DNA of 64,000 bases from Demequina salsinemoris (lineage in GTDB: Bacteria > Actinomycetota > Actinomycetes > Actinomycetales > Demequinaceae): the NCBI RefSeq assembly GCF_000974805.1, contig NZ_BBQZ01000005.1, positions 186,001 through 250,000 of the forward strand. Reading direction: 5' to 3'. How positions within the stretch are numbered: the stretch's first letter is position 1; every line of letters starts with the position of its first letter. Under the pieces are notes generated by a model. That model was not told where the DNA came from and did not search any database. It saw nothing but the letters and a program-made list of their open reading frames with translations. Below are positions 19,883 through 27,749 of this stretch, in pieces. The position numbers and the translations under genes are program-made.

Positions 19883-19918
19883 CGGGCTGCAGGCGCGCGG
19901 CGGGCTGCAGGCGCGCGG
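19883..19918. repeat. Perfect 18-bp tandem duplication
   Basis: CGGGCTGCAGGCGCGCGG is repeated head to tail at 19883-19900 and 19901-19918 in the 144-bp gap between the VIT gene and the end of the YggS gene. Otherwise I see nothing in that gap. Confidence 0.8.
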
Positions 19919-19949
19919 CGTCCGCGGCCGCGCCGCATCCACCGACGTC

Positions 19950-20684
19950 TCAGGCCGCGGGACGCGCGCCCATGATCGCGGTGCCGACGCGCACCATGGT
20001 CGCGCCCTCGGCGATCGCCCATTCGAGGTCGTTCGACATGCCCATCGACAGGTGCCACGCCTCGCGCAGGTCGCACCTGCCGCGCTCGGACTCGATCAGC
20101 GCGGTGTCGCGGATCTCGCGCAGACGCCGGTAGCCGGCCCGCACCGCGTCCTCGTCGGATGAGTTGAGGCCGATGGTCATGAAGCCGGTGACGGTGAGCG
20201 CAGGGAGCTTCTGGACCTCGGCAGCGAGCGCGAGGGCCTCGTCCGGGTCCACGCCTGCCTTCGAGTCCTCGCCGGACACGTTCACCTGGATCATCACGTC
20301 GAGACTCTTCTCGCGCTCGGACGCGAGGCGCGAGAGCCGCTCGGCGAGCGTGAGCGAGTCGACGGTCTGGACGCAGCTCGCGAACTCGACGGCGGTCGCT
20401 GCCTTGTTGCGCTGGAGCTGGCCGATCACGTGCACCTCGGCGCCCGCCTCCAGCAGGGCGGGGCCCTTCACCGCGAGCTCCTGCATGCGCGACTCGCCGA
20501 CGAGCGTGCCGCCGGCCTCGACCACTGCTCGGGCCGCATCGGCGTCCTTGGTCTTCGTCGCGACGAGCAGGCGCACGCCCGCGCCGGCGCGCCCGCACGA
20601 CGCCTCGGCCACGTGGATCCGTGCCTTGACCTCCGCGATCGCGGAGGCGGGGTCCCAGCCGGCGGGCGGGGGAGTGAGGTCCAT
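19950..20684 (-). CDS. YggS/PROSC-family PLP homeostasis protein
   Basis: This 244-residue cytosolic protein has the single-domain alanine-racemase-like barrel of the YggS family. It binds pyridoxal phosphate and buffers vitamin B6 and amino-acid pools rather than catalysing a known reaction. The PLP lysine is probably K44 in [18 protein letters not shown] and the terminal RVGTAIMG are further family signatures. Its ATG overlaps the stop of the upstream YbaK gene by one base (TGATG), and AAGGAG precedes it, so the two are coupled. Confidence 0.93.
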   Translation of the reverse strand: MDLTPPPAGWDPASAIAEVKARIHVAEASCGRAGAGVRLLVATKTKDADAARAVVEAGGTLVGESRMQELAVKGPALLEAGAEVHVIGQLQRNKAATAVEFASCVQTVDSLTLAERLSRLASEREKSLDVMIQVNVSGEDSKAGVDPDEALALAAEVQKLPALTVTGFMTIGLNSSDEDAVRAGYRRLREIRDTALIESERGRCDLREAWHLSMGMSNDLEWAIAEGATMVRVGTAIMGARPAA

Positions 20685-21184
20685 CAGCTCTCCTTGGCTA
20701 TCGGCGCCACGACGGCGTCGGTGAGGCGGATCAGATCGGCGGGCGCGAGCGAGATGTCCATCCCACGTCGTCCTCCCGAGACGTAGATGACGTCGAAGAG
20801 CTCGGCGGTCTCATCGAGCGCGGTCGGCAGCGCGGTGCGCTGGCCCAGCGGCGAGATGCCACCGACGACGTAGCCGGTCGCGCGCTCGGCGTGCTTGGGG
20901 TCGGCCATCTCGGCACGCTTGGCGCCGAATGCCTTGGCGAGCGCCTTGAGGTCCAACCGGCCGTCCACGGGCACGATCCCGACGCTGAGATGTCCGTCGA
21001 CCTCGGCGCACAGCGTCTTGAAGACCTGCTCGGGCTCGACCCCGAGCGCCGTGGCGGCCTCCATCCCGAAGCTGAGGTCGGTCGAGGGGTCGTGCTCGTA
21101 CTCGTGCACGCCGTGCGCGACACCGGCCTCGAGGAGGGCGTGGATCGCGGGCGTGCTGCCGCCGGCGGCGTGCTTGCGGGACAT
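20684..21184 (-). CDS. ybaK: YbaK/EbsC-type aminoacyl-tRNA deacylase
   Basis: This 166-residue protein fits the YbaK Cys-tRNA(Pro) deacylase family, which hydrolyses mischarged prolyl-tRNA. Features include [24 protein letters not shown] at the N-terminus, [11 protein letters not shown], the conserved lysine-containing [17 protein letters not shown] segment and [12 protein letters not shown]. The frame stays open far upstream, but ATG 21184 is chosen from homology length; CAGAAT 6 nt before it could be a leaderless -10. It is the first gene of a two-gene operon with yggS and diverges from RNase HI. Confidence 0.88.
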   Translation of the reverse strand: MSRKHAAGGSTPAIHALLEAGVAHGVHEYEHDPSTDLSFGMEAATALGVEPEQVFKTLCAEVDGHLSVGIVPVDGRLDLKALAKAFGAKRAEMADPKHAERATGYVVGGISPLGQRTALPTALDETAELFDVIYVSGGRRGMDISLAPADLIRLTDAVVAPIAKES

Positions 21185-21226
21185 GTGCCCATTCTGTCGT
21201 GTCCGGGCGTCGGCTCGTCGCCCCGG

Positions 21227-21232
21227 TACCGT
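21227..21232 (+). promoter_or_regulatory. -10 box of rnhA (leaderless)
   Basis: TACCGT is followed by 6 nt and the GTG at 21239. The spacing matches other leaderless genes in the window and favours the GTG over the ATG at 21233. Confidence 0.45.
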
Positions 21233-21238
21233 ATGCGG

Positions 21239-21685
21239 GTGGCTGACGAGACTCTCACCAAGGTCGACATGTGGACCGACGGCGCATGCAAGGGCAACCC
21301 TGGACCGGGCGGCTGGGGCGTGCTGATGAAGGCCTCCGGGCGCGAGAAGGAGCTCTTCGGCGGCGAGAAGGTCACCACGAACAACCGCATGGAGCTCATG
21401 GCGGTGATCGAGGGCCTCAAGACGCTCAACCGCCGCTGCGACGTCACGCTTCACGTCGACTCGCAGTACGTGAAGAACGGTGCCCAGTCCTGGATGAAGG
21501 GCTGGAAGCGCAACGGCTGGAAGACCTCGAACAAGCAACCCGTGAAGAACGTGGAGCTGTGGAAGGCGCTCGACGAGCAGCTCGGCCGCCACGACATCAC
21601 GTGGGTGTGGGTCAAGGGACATGCCGGCGACCCCGGCAACGAGAAGGCCGACGAGCTCGCCAACCGCGGCACGCCCAAGGCGTAG
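21239..21685 (+). CDS. rnhA: Ribonuclease HI
   Basis: This 148-residue enzyme cuts the RNA strand of RNA-DNA hybrids. The four acidic residues are present: D in [18 protein letters not shown] in [13 protein letters not shown] in HVDSQYV, and the final D in [10 protein letters not shown]. The basic handle region [18 protein letters not shown] matches the longer, E. coli-like form. The start is GTG 21239 or ATG 21233, two codons apart; the leaderless spacing favours GTG. Confidence 0.95.
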   Translation: MADETLTKVDMWTDGACKGNPGPGGWGVLMKASGREKELFGGEKVTTNNRMELMAVIEGLKTLNRRCDVTLHVDSQYVKNGAQSWMKGWKRNGWKTSNKQPVKNVELWKALDEQLGRHDITWVWVKGHAGDPGNEKADELANRGTPKA

Positions 21686-21766
21686 GTTTCTCCTCGGACC
21701 CAGGGACGATGCTGGGGTGGTCGCGACAGCAGGGACGGTGACGATGCTCGGGTCGGGGAGGTGCGC

Positions 21767-22708
21767 GTGAACGGCAGGTTCGCCGCCGTGGGCGCGCTCG
21801 TCCTGACCTCGATCCTGTGGGGCACGACCGGCACCGCGGCGACCTTCGCTCCCGACGCGGGCCCGCTCGCGATCGGCGCTGCGGCACTCGGCATCGGAGG
21901 ACTGCTGCAGGCTGCCATCGCGATCCCGGCCCTGCGCCGGGACGCGGCCCGTCTCAGGGCCGACTGGCGCATCGTCCTGGTGGGTGGCCTGGCCGTCGCG
22001 ATCTATCCGCTCGCCTTCTACTCGTCGATGCACCTCGCGGGCGTGGCCATCGGGACGACGATCTCGCTCGCGTCGGCGCCGCTCGCGGCCGGGGCGCTTG
22101 AGCGAGTGGTCGACGGGACGAGGCTTGGTCGCACCTGGATGGTCGCTGCGGGGCTGGGCGCGTTGGGCGCCGGTCTCCTGAGCGCGTCCGACCTCTCCGG
22201 CCACTCGGGGTCCGAAGGTGGCACCGGCTCCGACAACGGCACCATGTGGGGAGTGCTGCTCGGCCTGGTGGCGGGCGCGACCTACGCGACCTATTCGTGG
22301 GCGGCGCGCCGGCTCATGCAGGCGGGCTCCTCGCGCGGCGCCTCGATGGGTGCGGTGTTCGGGCTTGGCGGGCTGATGCTCATGCCGGTGCTGCTCTTCA
22401 CCGGAGCGCCGCTCGTCGCGACGCCCGAGGCCTTCGCGGTCGCGGCGTACATGGCGCTCGTGCCGATGTTCGCGGGCTACGTGCTGTTCGGCTTGGGGCT
22501 CGCCACTGTCGGCGCGTCCACGGCGACCACGATCACCCTGCTCGAGCCGGCCGTCGCCGCCGTGCTCGCCTTCGTGGTGGTGGGGGAGCGGCTCGGACCG
22601 CTCGGCTGGATCGGGCTCGTGCTGATCGGCGTCGTGCTGGTGCTGCTCGCGCTCGCTCCGAGCACGGACGACGCGACCGGCGAGCCGGAGCTCGAGGCCC
22701 GCCTCTAG
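21767..22708 (+). CDS. EamA/DMT-family transporter
   Basis: This 313-residue inner-membrane protein has about ten hydrophobic segments in two homologous EamA halves; the second ends TTITLLEPAVAAVLAFVVVGERL, a typical signature. A glycine- and serine-rich loop near residues 145-160 joins the halves. Family members export amino acids or other small metabolites. GGGGAGG precedes the GTG at 21767; a GTG two codons upstream is an alternative. The 81-bp gap before it carries one CAGGGACGATGC motif. Substrate is unknown. Confidence 0.9.
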   Translation: MNGRFAAVGALVLTSILWGTTGTAATFAPDAGPLAIGAAALGIGGLLQAAIAIPALRRDAARLRADWRIVLVGGLAVAIYPLAFYSSMHLAGVAIGTTISLASAPLAAGALERVVDGTRLGRTWMVAAGLGALGAGLLSASDLSGHSGSEGGTGSDNGTMWGVLLGLVAGATYATYSWAARRLMQAGSSRGASMGAVFGLGGLMLMPVLLFTGAPLVATPEAFAVAAYMALVPMFAGYVLFGLGLATVGASTATTITLLEPAVAAVLAFVVVGERLGPLGWIGLVLIGVVLVLLALAPSTDDATGEPELEARL

Positions 22709-22773
22709 CCTCTCCTCGCGCGTCGGCGCGTCCGGTCGCGTCGCGCACTCTGGCAACGCTCCCGTGCGCGGAC

Positions 22774-24228
22774 TCATGCTGCGAGGTCGAGGGCTGCTCG
22801 GCCGCCGAGGCGGGGTGTCTGGGTGGGGTCGATGTGTCGGGGTGGCACGATCCATACCCGGTGGTCGCGTATCCGGACGTCCCAGCCGTCGCGGTGCAGG
22901 TCGTGATGACAAGAGGTGCATAGGAGGACGCCGTTGTCGACGTTGGTCGGGCCGGTGTCTCGGTCCCACCAGCGGATGTGGTGGGTCTCGCACCAGTCGG
23001 GCGGGGCATGGCATTTCGCGCAGCCGCCGTCGCGTTCGCCCAGGTAGAGGGCCTGTGCTTTGGTGAAGAGCCGTCGTTTGCGCCCCCAGTCGAGGACCTC
23101 GCCCTTGCCGCCGAGCACGGCGGGGATGATCTCGGCGTCGGCGGCCAACTGCCGGGCGGTGGTCACGGACACAGGAGTGTCGAGGCCGTCGACCTCCGCG
23201 ACGCCCTCGCCGGTTTGCAGGTCCGCCAAGGTCATGCGCACCACGACGGTGGTCTTCACGCCCGCGTGCCCCGCCTCGCAGCCTGCGCCGTGGCGTGCCA
23301 GAGCGACGAGCGCGTCGGCACGCATCTGCGCCGCGCTGCGACGATCCTCACCGCTCTTGCCTTGGCGATCGCTGTCGCCCCGCTGGTCGTGGAAGCCTGC
23401 GCGCACGTAGGCGTCCATGAATGCCTTGATGGGTGCGGCCGACGCGGCATCGAGTACGGCGGTCAGCCTCCACGATCCGTCGGCCTTGGCCGTCAGCGAC
23501 GCGGAGCGCTGCTGACGGTGTCGGTCTTCGCGCTTCTTGACCTCGTCGGGGTTCACGCGCGCCTCGGCGGCCGCGATCATCCGCCGCACCTGCGCCAACG
23601 GCAACCCCAAGGCCTTCGCCACCGCATTACGCTCGAAGACCGCCAGTTCCTCACCCTCGAGCATGTCGGCGACCCGCACCAGCGCCTGGCCGATCACGTC
23701 ACCGGCCTCGATGGACAGCTCCATCCGGCGCACGGCGTCGGCCAGCACGGGGAGCACCGGCCCCTGAGGTGCGCCGTCGCCCGCCTCGGCGTCGACATCG
23801 GCCTCGCCATCAGCGCCGAGGCCGAACAGGTCCTCTCCGAGCTCCTCGGCCAGCGCCTGCGCTCGAGCGGCCGCCTCCTCGGCGCGCCGAGCCTTCTCCG
23901 CATCGTCCAGCACTTTGCCCACCCGGGCCTGACGGCCGGCCTCGGCCGTCGACCCGCCTGATATCGACGCGACGAACCCCTCCGCGGTGCGGAATCCCTG
24001 CCCGCGAGCAAGCCCGACGCCCTCGTCGTCATCCGAGCGGCGGAACGTCTCCGCGACCATCCGCGCGGACTCGACGTCGAGCTCTCGCCGCACCGCGAAC
24101 AGCTCCTTCTGTCGCTCCAGCAGCAGCCGCTGCGGCCACGCCTGCGCGCCGTCGACGAGCGCACGCAAGGCAGCCAACCCAGCCCGCACCTGGGCGAACG
24201 CCGCGCCCATCTCGTCGTCTGAAGTCAT
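22774..24228 (-). CDS. DUF222-HNH endonuclease domain protein (13E12-like)
   Basis: This 484-residue protein has the actinobacterial DUF222 region (about residues 10-400, with an Ala/Glu-rich charged stretch near 110-160) and a C-terminal HNH nuclease. The latter shows CAKCHAPPDWCETHHIRWW, NVDNGVLLCTSCHHDLH, with two Cys pairs for structural zinc and catalytic His/Asn/His. Such genes are multicopy in many actinobacteria, and their role is unresolved. ATG 24228 is preferred over in-frame GTG and TTG codons just upstream. It borders an AT-richer patch, so association with mobile DNA is possible. Confidence 0.9.
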   Translation of the reverse strand: MTSDDEMGAAFAQVRAGLAALRALVDGAQAWPQRLLLERQKELFAVRRELDVESARMVAETFRRSDDDEGVGLARGQGFRTAEGFVASISGGSTAEAGRQARVGKVLDDAEKARRAEEAAARAQALAEELGEDLFGLGADGEADVDAEAGDGAPQGPVLPVLADAVRRMELSIEAGDVIGQALVRVADMLEGEELAVFERNAVAKALGLPLAQVRRMIAAAEARVNPDEVKKREDRHRQQRSASLTAKADGSWRLTAVLDAASAAPIKAFMDAYVRAGFHDQRGDSDRQGKSGEDRRSAAQMRADALVALARHGAGCEAGHAGVKTTVVVRMTLADLQTGEGVAEVDGLDTPVSVTTARQLAADAEIIPAVLGGKGEVLDWGRKRRLFTKAQALYLGERDGGCAKCHAPPDWCETHHIRWWDRDTGPTNVDNGVLLCTSCHHDLHRDGWDVRIRDHRVWIVPPRHIDPTQTPRLGGRAALDLAA

Positions 24229-24444
24229 GAGCACAGTCAAACACCGGGGTCTGACAAAACGGACAAACAGGATGCACGGGCGTTCGCGGTCGACCTGAAA
24301 TGCGGCGCGACTCAGGCCGGCTTGCTGGTTAAATCGTCACCAACTGATGTGGCAGACCCGATCTCAGTCTCCGCGGCTGCACCGAAGCCGTGTTTGCTGG
24401 AAACATCGCGCGCGTGGAAGCGGCTCAAGTGGAATAGGTGCCCA

Positions 24445-24894
24445 ATGAAGGCAAAGAGAGCGAGTCGGGGCGAGCACATTGCGAGGCTCACGGCTGCTGC
24501 CGCAGGGAACGCGCTGATCTTCGGGCTGCTCATATTCGGGGAGGCGTGGCCCATGTGGCTCAAGATCATCCTCGTGATTGCCGCACTGTGTCTCGTTCCG
24601 GAGGGTAGCCCCTATGGGAAGTGGCTTCCCCTCCCGAAGCGGATGGAGCGCGGCGCAACGGACGTTCTCCTCACACGGATCGGTATGCAAGACACGCGGG
24701 TGTTGCAGATCGTGCGCAAGTGCGGAGGGGAGGTCGAGTCGTTGGATGAACTGCACCAGGAATTCAAGCGAAACTCAGAACTGCTAGTCGCCTCCGGTAT
24801 CTCTGATGCCGAAGCCCAGCGCTGTCTGGCCTCGCTACAGCAAGCTGGTGCAAGCGCTCGCATCTGCGCGACTGCGCCGATTCCGACGGCCTAA
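24445..24894 (+). CDS. Hypothetical membrane protein, atypical composition
   Basis: I do not recognise this 149-residue protein. The N-terminus is basic (MKAKRASRGEHIARL). Two close hydrophobic stretches (about residues 15-32 and 35-50) come next, then a cytoplasmic-looking C-terminal half predicted to be helical and charged. Codons are visibly AT-richer than in neighbours (for example GAA, GTT, TCA and CTA), which suggests recent transfer. AGGTG lies 5 nt before ATG 24445. The frame stays open to 24322, but that extension lacks a good start. The 200 bp before the gene hold nothing I can name. Confidence 0.6.
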   Translation: MKAKRASRGEHIARLTAAAAGNALIFGLLIFGEAWPMWLKIILVIAALCLVPEGSPYGKWLPLPKRMERGATDVLLTRIGMQDTRVLQIVRKCGGEVESLDELHQEFKRNSELLVASGISDAEAQRCLASLQQAGASARICATAPIPTA

Positions 24895-25082
24895 CGCGTG
24901 AGGTCTGAAGCCTCTCGACGGTAGTGCGCCATTTCTCCCTCGCGTCGATCGCCCGGCGGAACTCGCATCCCACGCGGAGTGCTCACCTTCCACCCAACGT
25001 GCGTTGGCGGCACCGGGTGGATTGACGTGTAGCGGGCTTGACCGCTGTTTCGGCGCCACGCGCTCCGACAGGCCCCTCCGAC

Positions 25083-25088
25083 TAGGAT
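25083..25088 (+). promoter_or_regulatory. -10 box for the 32-residue membrane peptide gene
   Basis: TAGGAT (TANNNT) lies 25 nt upstream of the GTG at 25114, leaving a short leader with a GGGGGGA ribosome-binding site. The -35 is unclear. Confidence 0.4.
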
Positions 25089-25113
25089 CGATCCAACACC
25101 AGGGGGGAACACC

Positions 25114-25212
25114 GTGATTGCTTCAGCCGTCGTTGGAGTGCTGTTCGTTGCGGCTGTGGTCGCGCTCACGGTTGCGGGGGCATTCGCCGTTCGTCGCCGC
25201 TCGAAGAACTAG
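25114..25212 (+). CDS. 32-residue single-span membrane peptide
   Basis: A GTG-initiated frame of 33 codons follows a GGGGGGA site at 5 nt and a -10-like TAGGAT. The product starts VIASAVVGVLFVAAVVALTV and ends AVRRRSKN, giving one hydrophobic helix of about 22 residues with a positively charged cytoplasmic tail. Proteins of this shape include toxins of type I systems and small modulators of membrane complexes, but nothing here identifies a role. It lies between the two copies of a direct repeat. Confidence 0.5.
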   Translation: MIASAVVGVLFVAAVVALTVAGAFAVRRRSKN

Positions 25213-25502
25213 AACCGGGCCGACGCGCAGGAGGGCGCGCGGACCGCCAAGGGGTGGATTGGCGCATAGCGGGCCTGCCGACGGGCGTCTCGCTTGGCGG
25301 ACGCTCCCCAGCGCACTTCTCTCTGCATTCTCTGCATGTGGCTTGTCGCCATCGAAATGGGAGCGGACACGCCGAGCGCAGAGCCCGCTGCGTGTCGGAG
25401 CGTCGAACCTCCGGCGTCGTAGTGTCGTGAGGAGACAACGTCGTGGGCGGGCGGCGTCGTGCTTGGCGCATCCCGAGCCGGGACCCGATCGGGAGGAGAG
25501 TC

Positions 25503-26705
25503 ATGCTCGAGAACTCGTTGGAGCTCGGGATCGACGTGGGGATCAGCGTCGGTGTCGCGCTGCTGGTGCTCCTCGTCGCCGAGGCGATCATGCGCAGGCT
25601 CGCGCGGCGCAGCGAGTGGGCGCGCGAGCTGTTCGTCCAGGTGCGTCGCCCGTTCCGGGTGCTCGCGGTCGTGGTCGGCCTGTGGATCGGAGTGCGGGCG
25701 GCGCTGATCGGGGTCGACTGGTGGCCCGGGATCACGCGCATCTTCACGATCGCGGCGATCGTGATCGTCGCGTGGCTGCTGGTCGCCTTCGTGCGCTTCT
25801 TCTCGGACGTCGCGCTCGGCTACAGTCGCATCGACGTTCCCGACAACGGGCTCGCCCGCCGGCTGCGCACGCAGACGCTGATCGTCAAGCGACTCGCGGT
25901 CGCGCTCATCGTCATCATCGCGGTCGGCGGGATCCTCTTCACGTTCGACGAGGTGCGCGCGGTCGGCGCGAGCGTCCTCGCCTCGGCGGGCATCGCGTCG
26001 ATCGTCGCGGGCCTCGCGGCGCAGTCGGTCCTGGGCAACATGTTCGCGGGCGTCCAGCTCGTGTTCAGCGACGCGCTTCGTGTGGACGATGTGATCGTCG
26101 CCAGGGGCGAGTGGGGTCGGGTCGGCGAGATCACGCTGAGCTACGTGGTCCTGGACCTGTGGGACGACCGTCGGCTGGTCCTCCCGTGCACCTACTTCAC
26201 GACGACCCCGTATGAGAACTGGACCAGGCAGGGATCCGAGCTGCTCGGCTCCGTCGAGTTCGACCTCGACTGGCGGGTGTCCCCGCAGAGGATGCGCGAG
26301 CACCTCGAGAAGGTTCTCACCCAGACCCCGCTGTACGACGGGCGAGCCAGCGTCCTCCAGGTCACGGAGGCCACCGGCGGCTACGTCCGCGTCCGCATCC
26401 TCGTCACCGCGAAGGACGCGCCGACGCTGTACGACCTGCGCTGCTTCGTGCGCGAGGCCATGGTGCTGTGGATCCAGTCGGTCATGCCCGAGACTGCCCC
26501 CGCGCAGCGTGTGCTGGTCTCGGAGCAGACGACGCCGGTCCGTCGCTCGACCAAGCCCGAGCAGGCCGGGGAGACCGGGCTGTTCCATGGCTCCCCGGAG
26601 GCCGAGGAGCGCGCGAGCGCGTTCACCCAGGCGATCCCGCGCGATCAGCTCGACAGGGAGCTCGGCGAGGTCCCGCCGGCGCAGGAGGTCGAGGACTCGC
26701 CCTGA
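25503..26705 (+). CDS. MscS-family mechanosensitive channel
   Basis: This 400-residue channel has about four N-terminal hydrophobic segments followed by the pore helix and beta domain of MscS. The pore-lining helix is near residues 160-185 (GIASIVAGLAAQSVLGNMFAGVQLVFSD), rich in Gly and Ala as in the family, followed by RVDDVI and the Sm-like domain with a PYENWT segment. It should relieve turgor on osmotic downshock. The C-terminal 60 residues are polar and variable. GGGAGGAGA precedes ATG 25503; the frame upstream to 25443 lacks support. Confidence 0.93.
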   Translation: MLENSLELGIDVGISVGVALLVLLVAEAIMRRLARRSEWARELFVQVRRPFRVLAVVVGLWIGVRAALIGVDWWPGITRIFTIAAIVIVAWLLVAFVRFFSDVALGYSRIDVPDNGLARRLRTQTLIVKRLAVALIVIIAVGGILFTFDEVRAVGASVLASAGIASIVAGLAAQSVLGNMFAGVQLVFSDALRVDDVIVARGEWGRVGEITLSYVVLDLWDDRRLVLPCTYFTTTPYENWTRQGSELLGSVEFDLDWRVSPQRMREHLEKVLTQTPLYDGRASVLQVTEATGGYVRVRILVTAKDAPTLYDLRCFVREAMVLWIQSVMPETAPAQRVLVSEQTTPVRRSTKPEQAGETGLFHGSPEAEERASAFTQAIPRDQLDRELGEVPPAQEVEDSP

Positions 26706-26745
26706 CCTGACTCGGGACTGGCGCTCCGGTCGCCGAGTCGTGGCT

Positions 26746-26773
26746 GCGACCGGACGCCAGGGCGTCCGGTCGC
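26746..26773. terminator. Strong hairpin between convergent MscS and SDR genes
   Basis: GCGACCGGACGCC (26746-26758) and GGCGTCCGGTCGC (26761-26773) form a perfect 13-bp stem with a 2-nt loop. A third arm at 26718-26733 can pair with the first instead, so the sequence can fold two ways. No U-tract. Confidence 0.65.
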
Positions 26774-26812
26774 ACTCGCGACTGCGCGCGGAGTGGGCAG
26801 CGCGCGGAGGGG

Positions 26813-27571
26813 TCAGCGCGCGAGCAGGCCGCCGTCGACGGGGATGTACGAGCCTGTCATGAAGCTCGCCTGCGGGCCGGCGAGCCATGCGATCGCGTCG
26901 CCGACCTCGTCGGGCTCGCCCAGGCGGCCGAGCGCGTGGAGGCCGGGAAGCGCGGCTGCCGTCGCATCGTCCAGGTTCGCCTCCATGCCGGTGGCGATGA
27001 ACGCCGGGGCCACGGCGAGGGCGCGGATGCCCTGGTCGCCGTACTCCCACGCGACGGTCTGCATGAGGCCGACGACCGCGTGCTTCGCCGCCGAGTAGGG
27101 CGACATCCCCACCAGGGCGCGGTCGCCCGCGATCGAGGAGACGGTGATGATCGCGCCGCCTCCCGCGCGCTGGAGGGCGGGGATCTGCGCACGCACGCCG
27201 TAGAAGGCGCCGTTGAGGTCCACATCGATCACCTTGTGCCACTGCTCGTCGGTGAGGTCGGCGGTGGGAGTCGAGGGGATCGTGAGCCCGGCGTTGTTGA
27301 CCGCGATGTTGAGCCCTCCGAGCTCCTTCTCCGCGAGTGCGACGGCGGCGACGTGGTCCTCGTTGCTCGAGGCGTCGAGCCGCGTGGCGAGGGCGGTGCC
27401 GCCTGCGGCGATGATCTCGTCGGCGGTGCGCTGAGCGGCTGCGAGGTCGATGTCGGTGACGAGGACCGAGGCGCCGTTGCGGGCGAGCGAGCGGGCGGTC
27501 GCGGCGCCGATTCCCGCGCCCGCGCCGGTGACGAGCGCGCGGAGCGGCTGGGGGGTGGTGTTCGTGGTCAT
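26813..27571 (-). CDS. Short-chain dehydrogenase/reductase
   Basis: This 252-residue classical SDR has cofactor motif TGAGAGIGAATA, a DIDL acidic residue after strand 2 that favours NAD(H), NNAG, catalytic S in ITVSSIAG, and YSAAK. It ends in the usual GSYIPVDGG. AAAGGAG precedes ATG 27571. It lies downstream of the metallo-beta-lactamase-fold gene on the same strand, separated by 178 bp that contain a tandem repeat; the two probably form one HxlR-controlled unit. Substrate is unknown. Confidence 0.92.
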   Translation of the reverse strand: MTTNTTPQPLRALVTGAGAGIGAATARSLARNGASVLVTDIDLAAAQRTADEIIAAGGTALATRLDASSNEDHVAAVALAEKELGGLNIAVNNAGLTIPSTPTADLTDEQWHKVIDVDLNGAFYGVRAQIPALQRAGGGAIITVSSIAGDRALVGMSPYSAAKHAVVGLMQTVAWEYGDQGIRALAVAPAFIATGMEANLDDATAAALPGLHALGRLGEPDEVGDAIAWLAGPQASFMTGSYIPVDGGLLAR

Positions 27572-27594
27572 GGGAGTGCTCCTTTGGGATTCGC

Positions 27595-27684
27595 GGGGAC
27601 GATGTGGGTGGGGACGATGTGGGTGGGGACGATGTGGGTGGGGACGATGCGGTTGGGGACGATGCGGCTGGGGACGACGTGGTT
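27595..27684. repeat. Tandem repeat, six 15-bp units built on GGGGACGATG
   Basis: Three identical units GGGGACGATGTGGGT (27595-27639) are followed by variants ending CGGTT, CGGCT, and a last unit GGGGACGACGTGGTT (27670-27684). The core is the GGACGATG motif that recurs across the window. It lies between the SDR gene and the hydrolase gene upstream of it, so on the mRNA it is an intercistronic spacer. Confidence 0.9.
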
Positions 27685-27749
27685 GGCGGGGTGGGAGGGT
27701 GGCGGGCGCGGCCGGGGCGGATCGTGCCCCGACCGTGCCGCGTCGGGGG

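Larger units (their letters stand above)
25015..25277. repeat. Imperfect 26-bp direct repeat flanking a tiny gene
   Basis: Copies at 25015-25040 and 25252-25277 share the pattern GGGTGGATTG-n-CG-nn-TAGCGGGC-n-TG, with 22 of 26 positions identical. Between them lie a promoter-like TAGGAT and a 32-codon reading frame. A 6-bp dyad (CCAACG-TG-CGTTGG, 24994-25007) precedes the first copy. The rest of 25278-25502 shows nothing I can assign. Confidence 0.6.

Noticed and set aside
21185-23014. Long N-terminal extension of the YbaK frame
   Set aside because: The frame stays open because it runs antisense to RNase HI and EamA genes. The family length fits a start at 21184.
22774-24228. HNH gene as a homing endonuclease or group I intron
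   Set aside because: It is a standalone DUF222-HNH protein of the usual length; no interrupted host gene or intron structure is visible.
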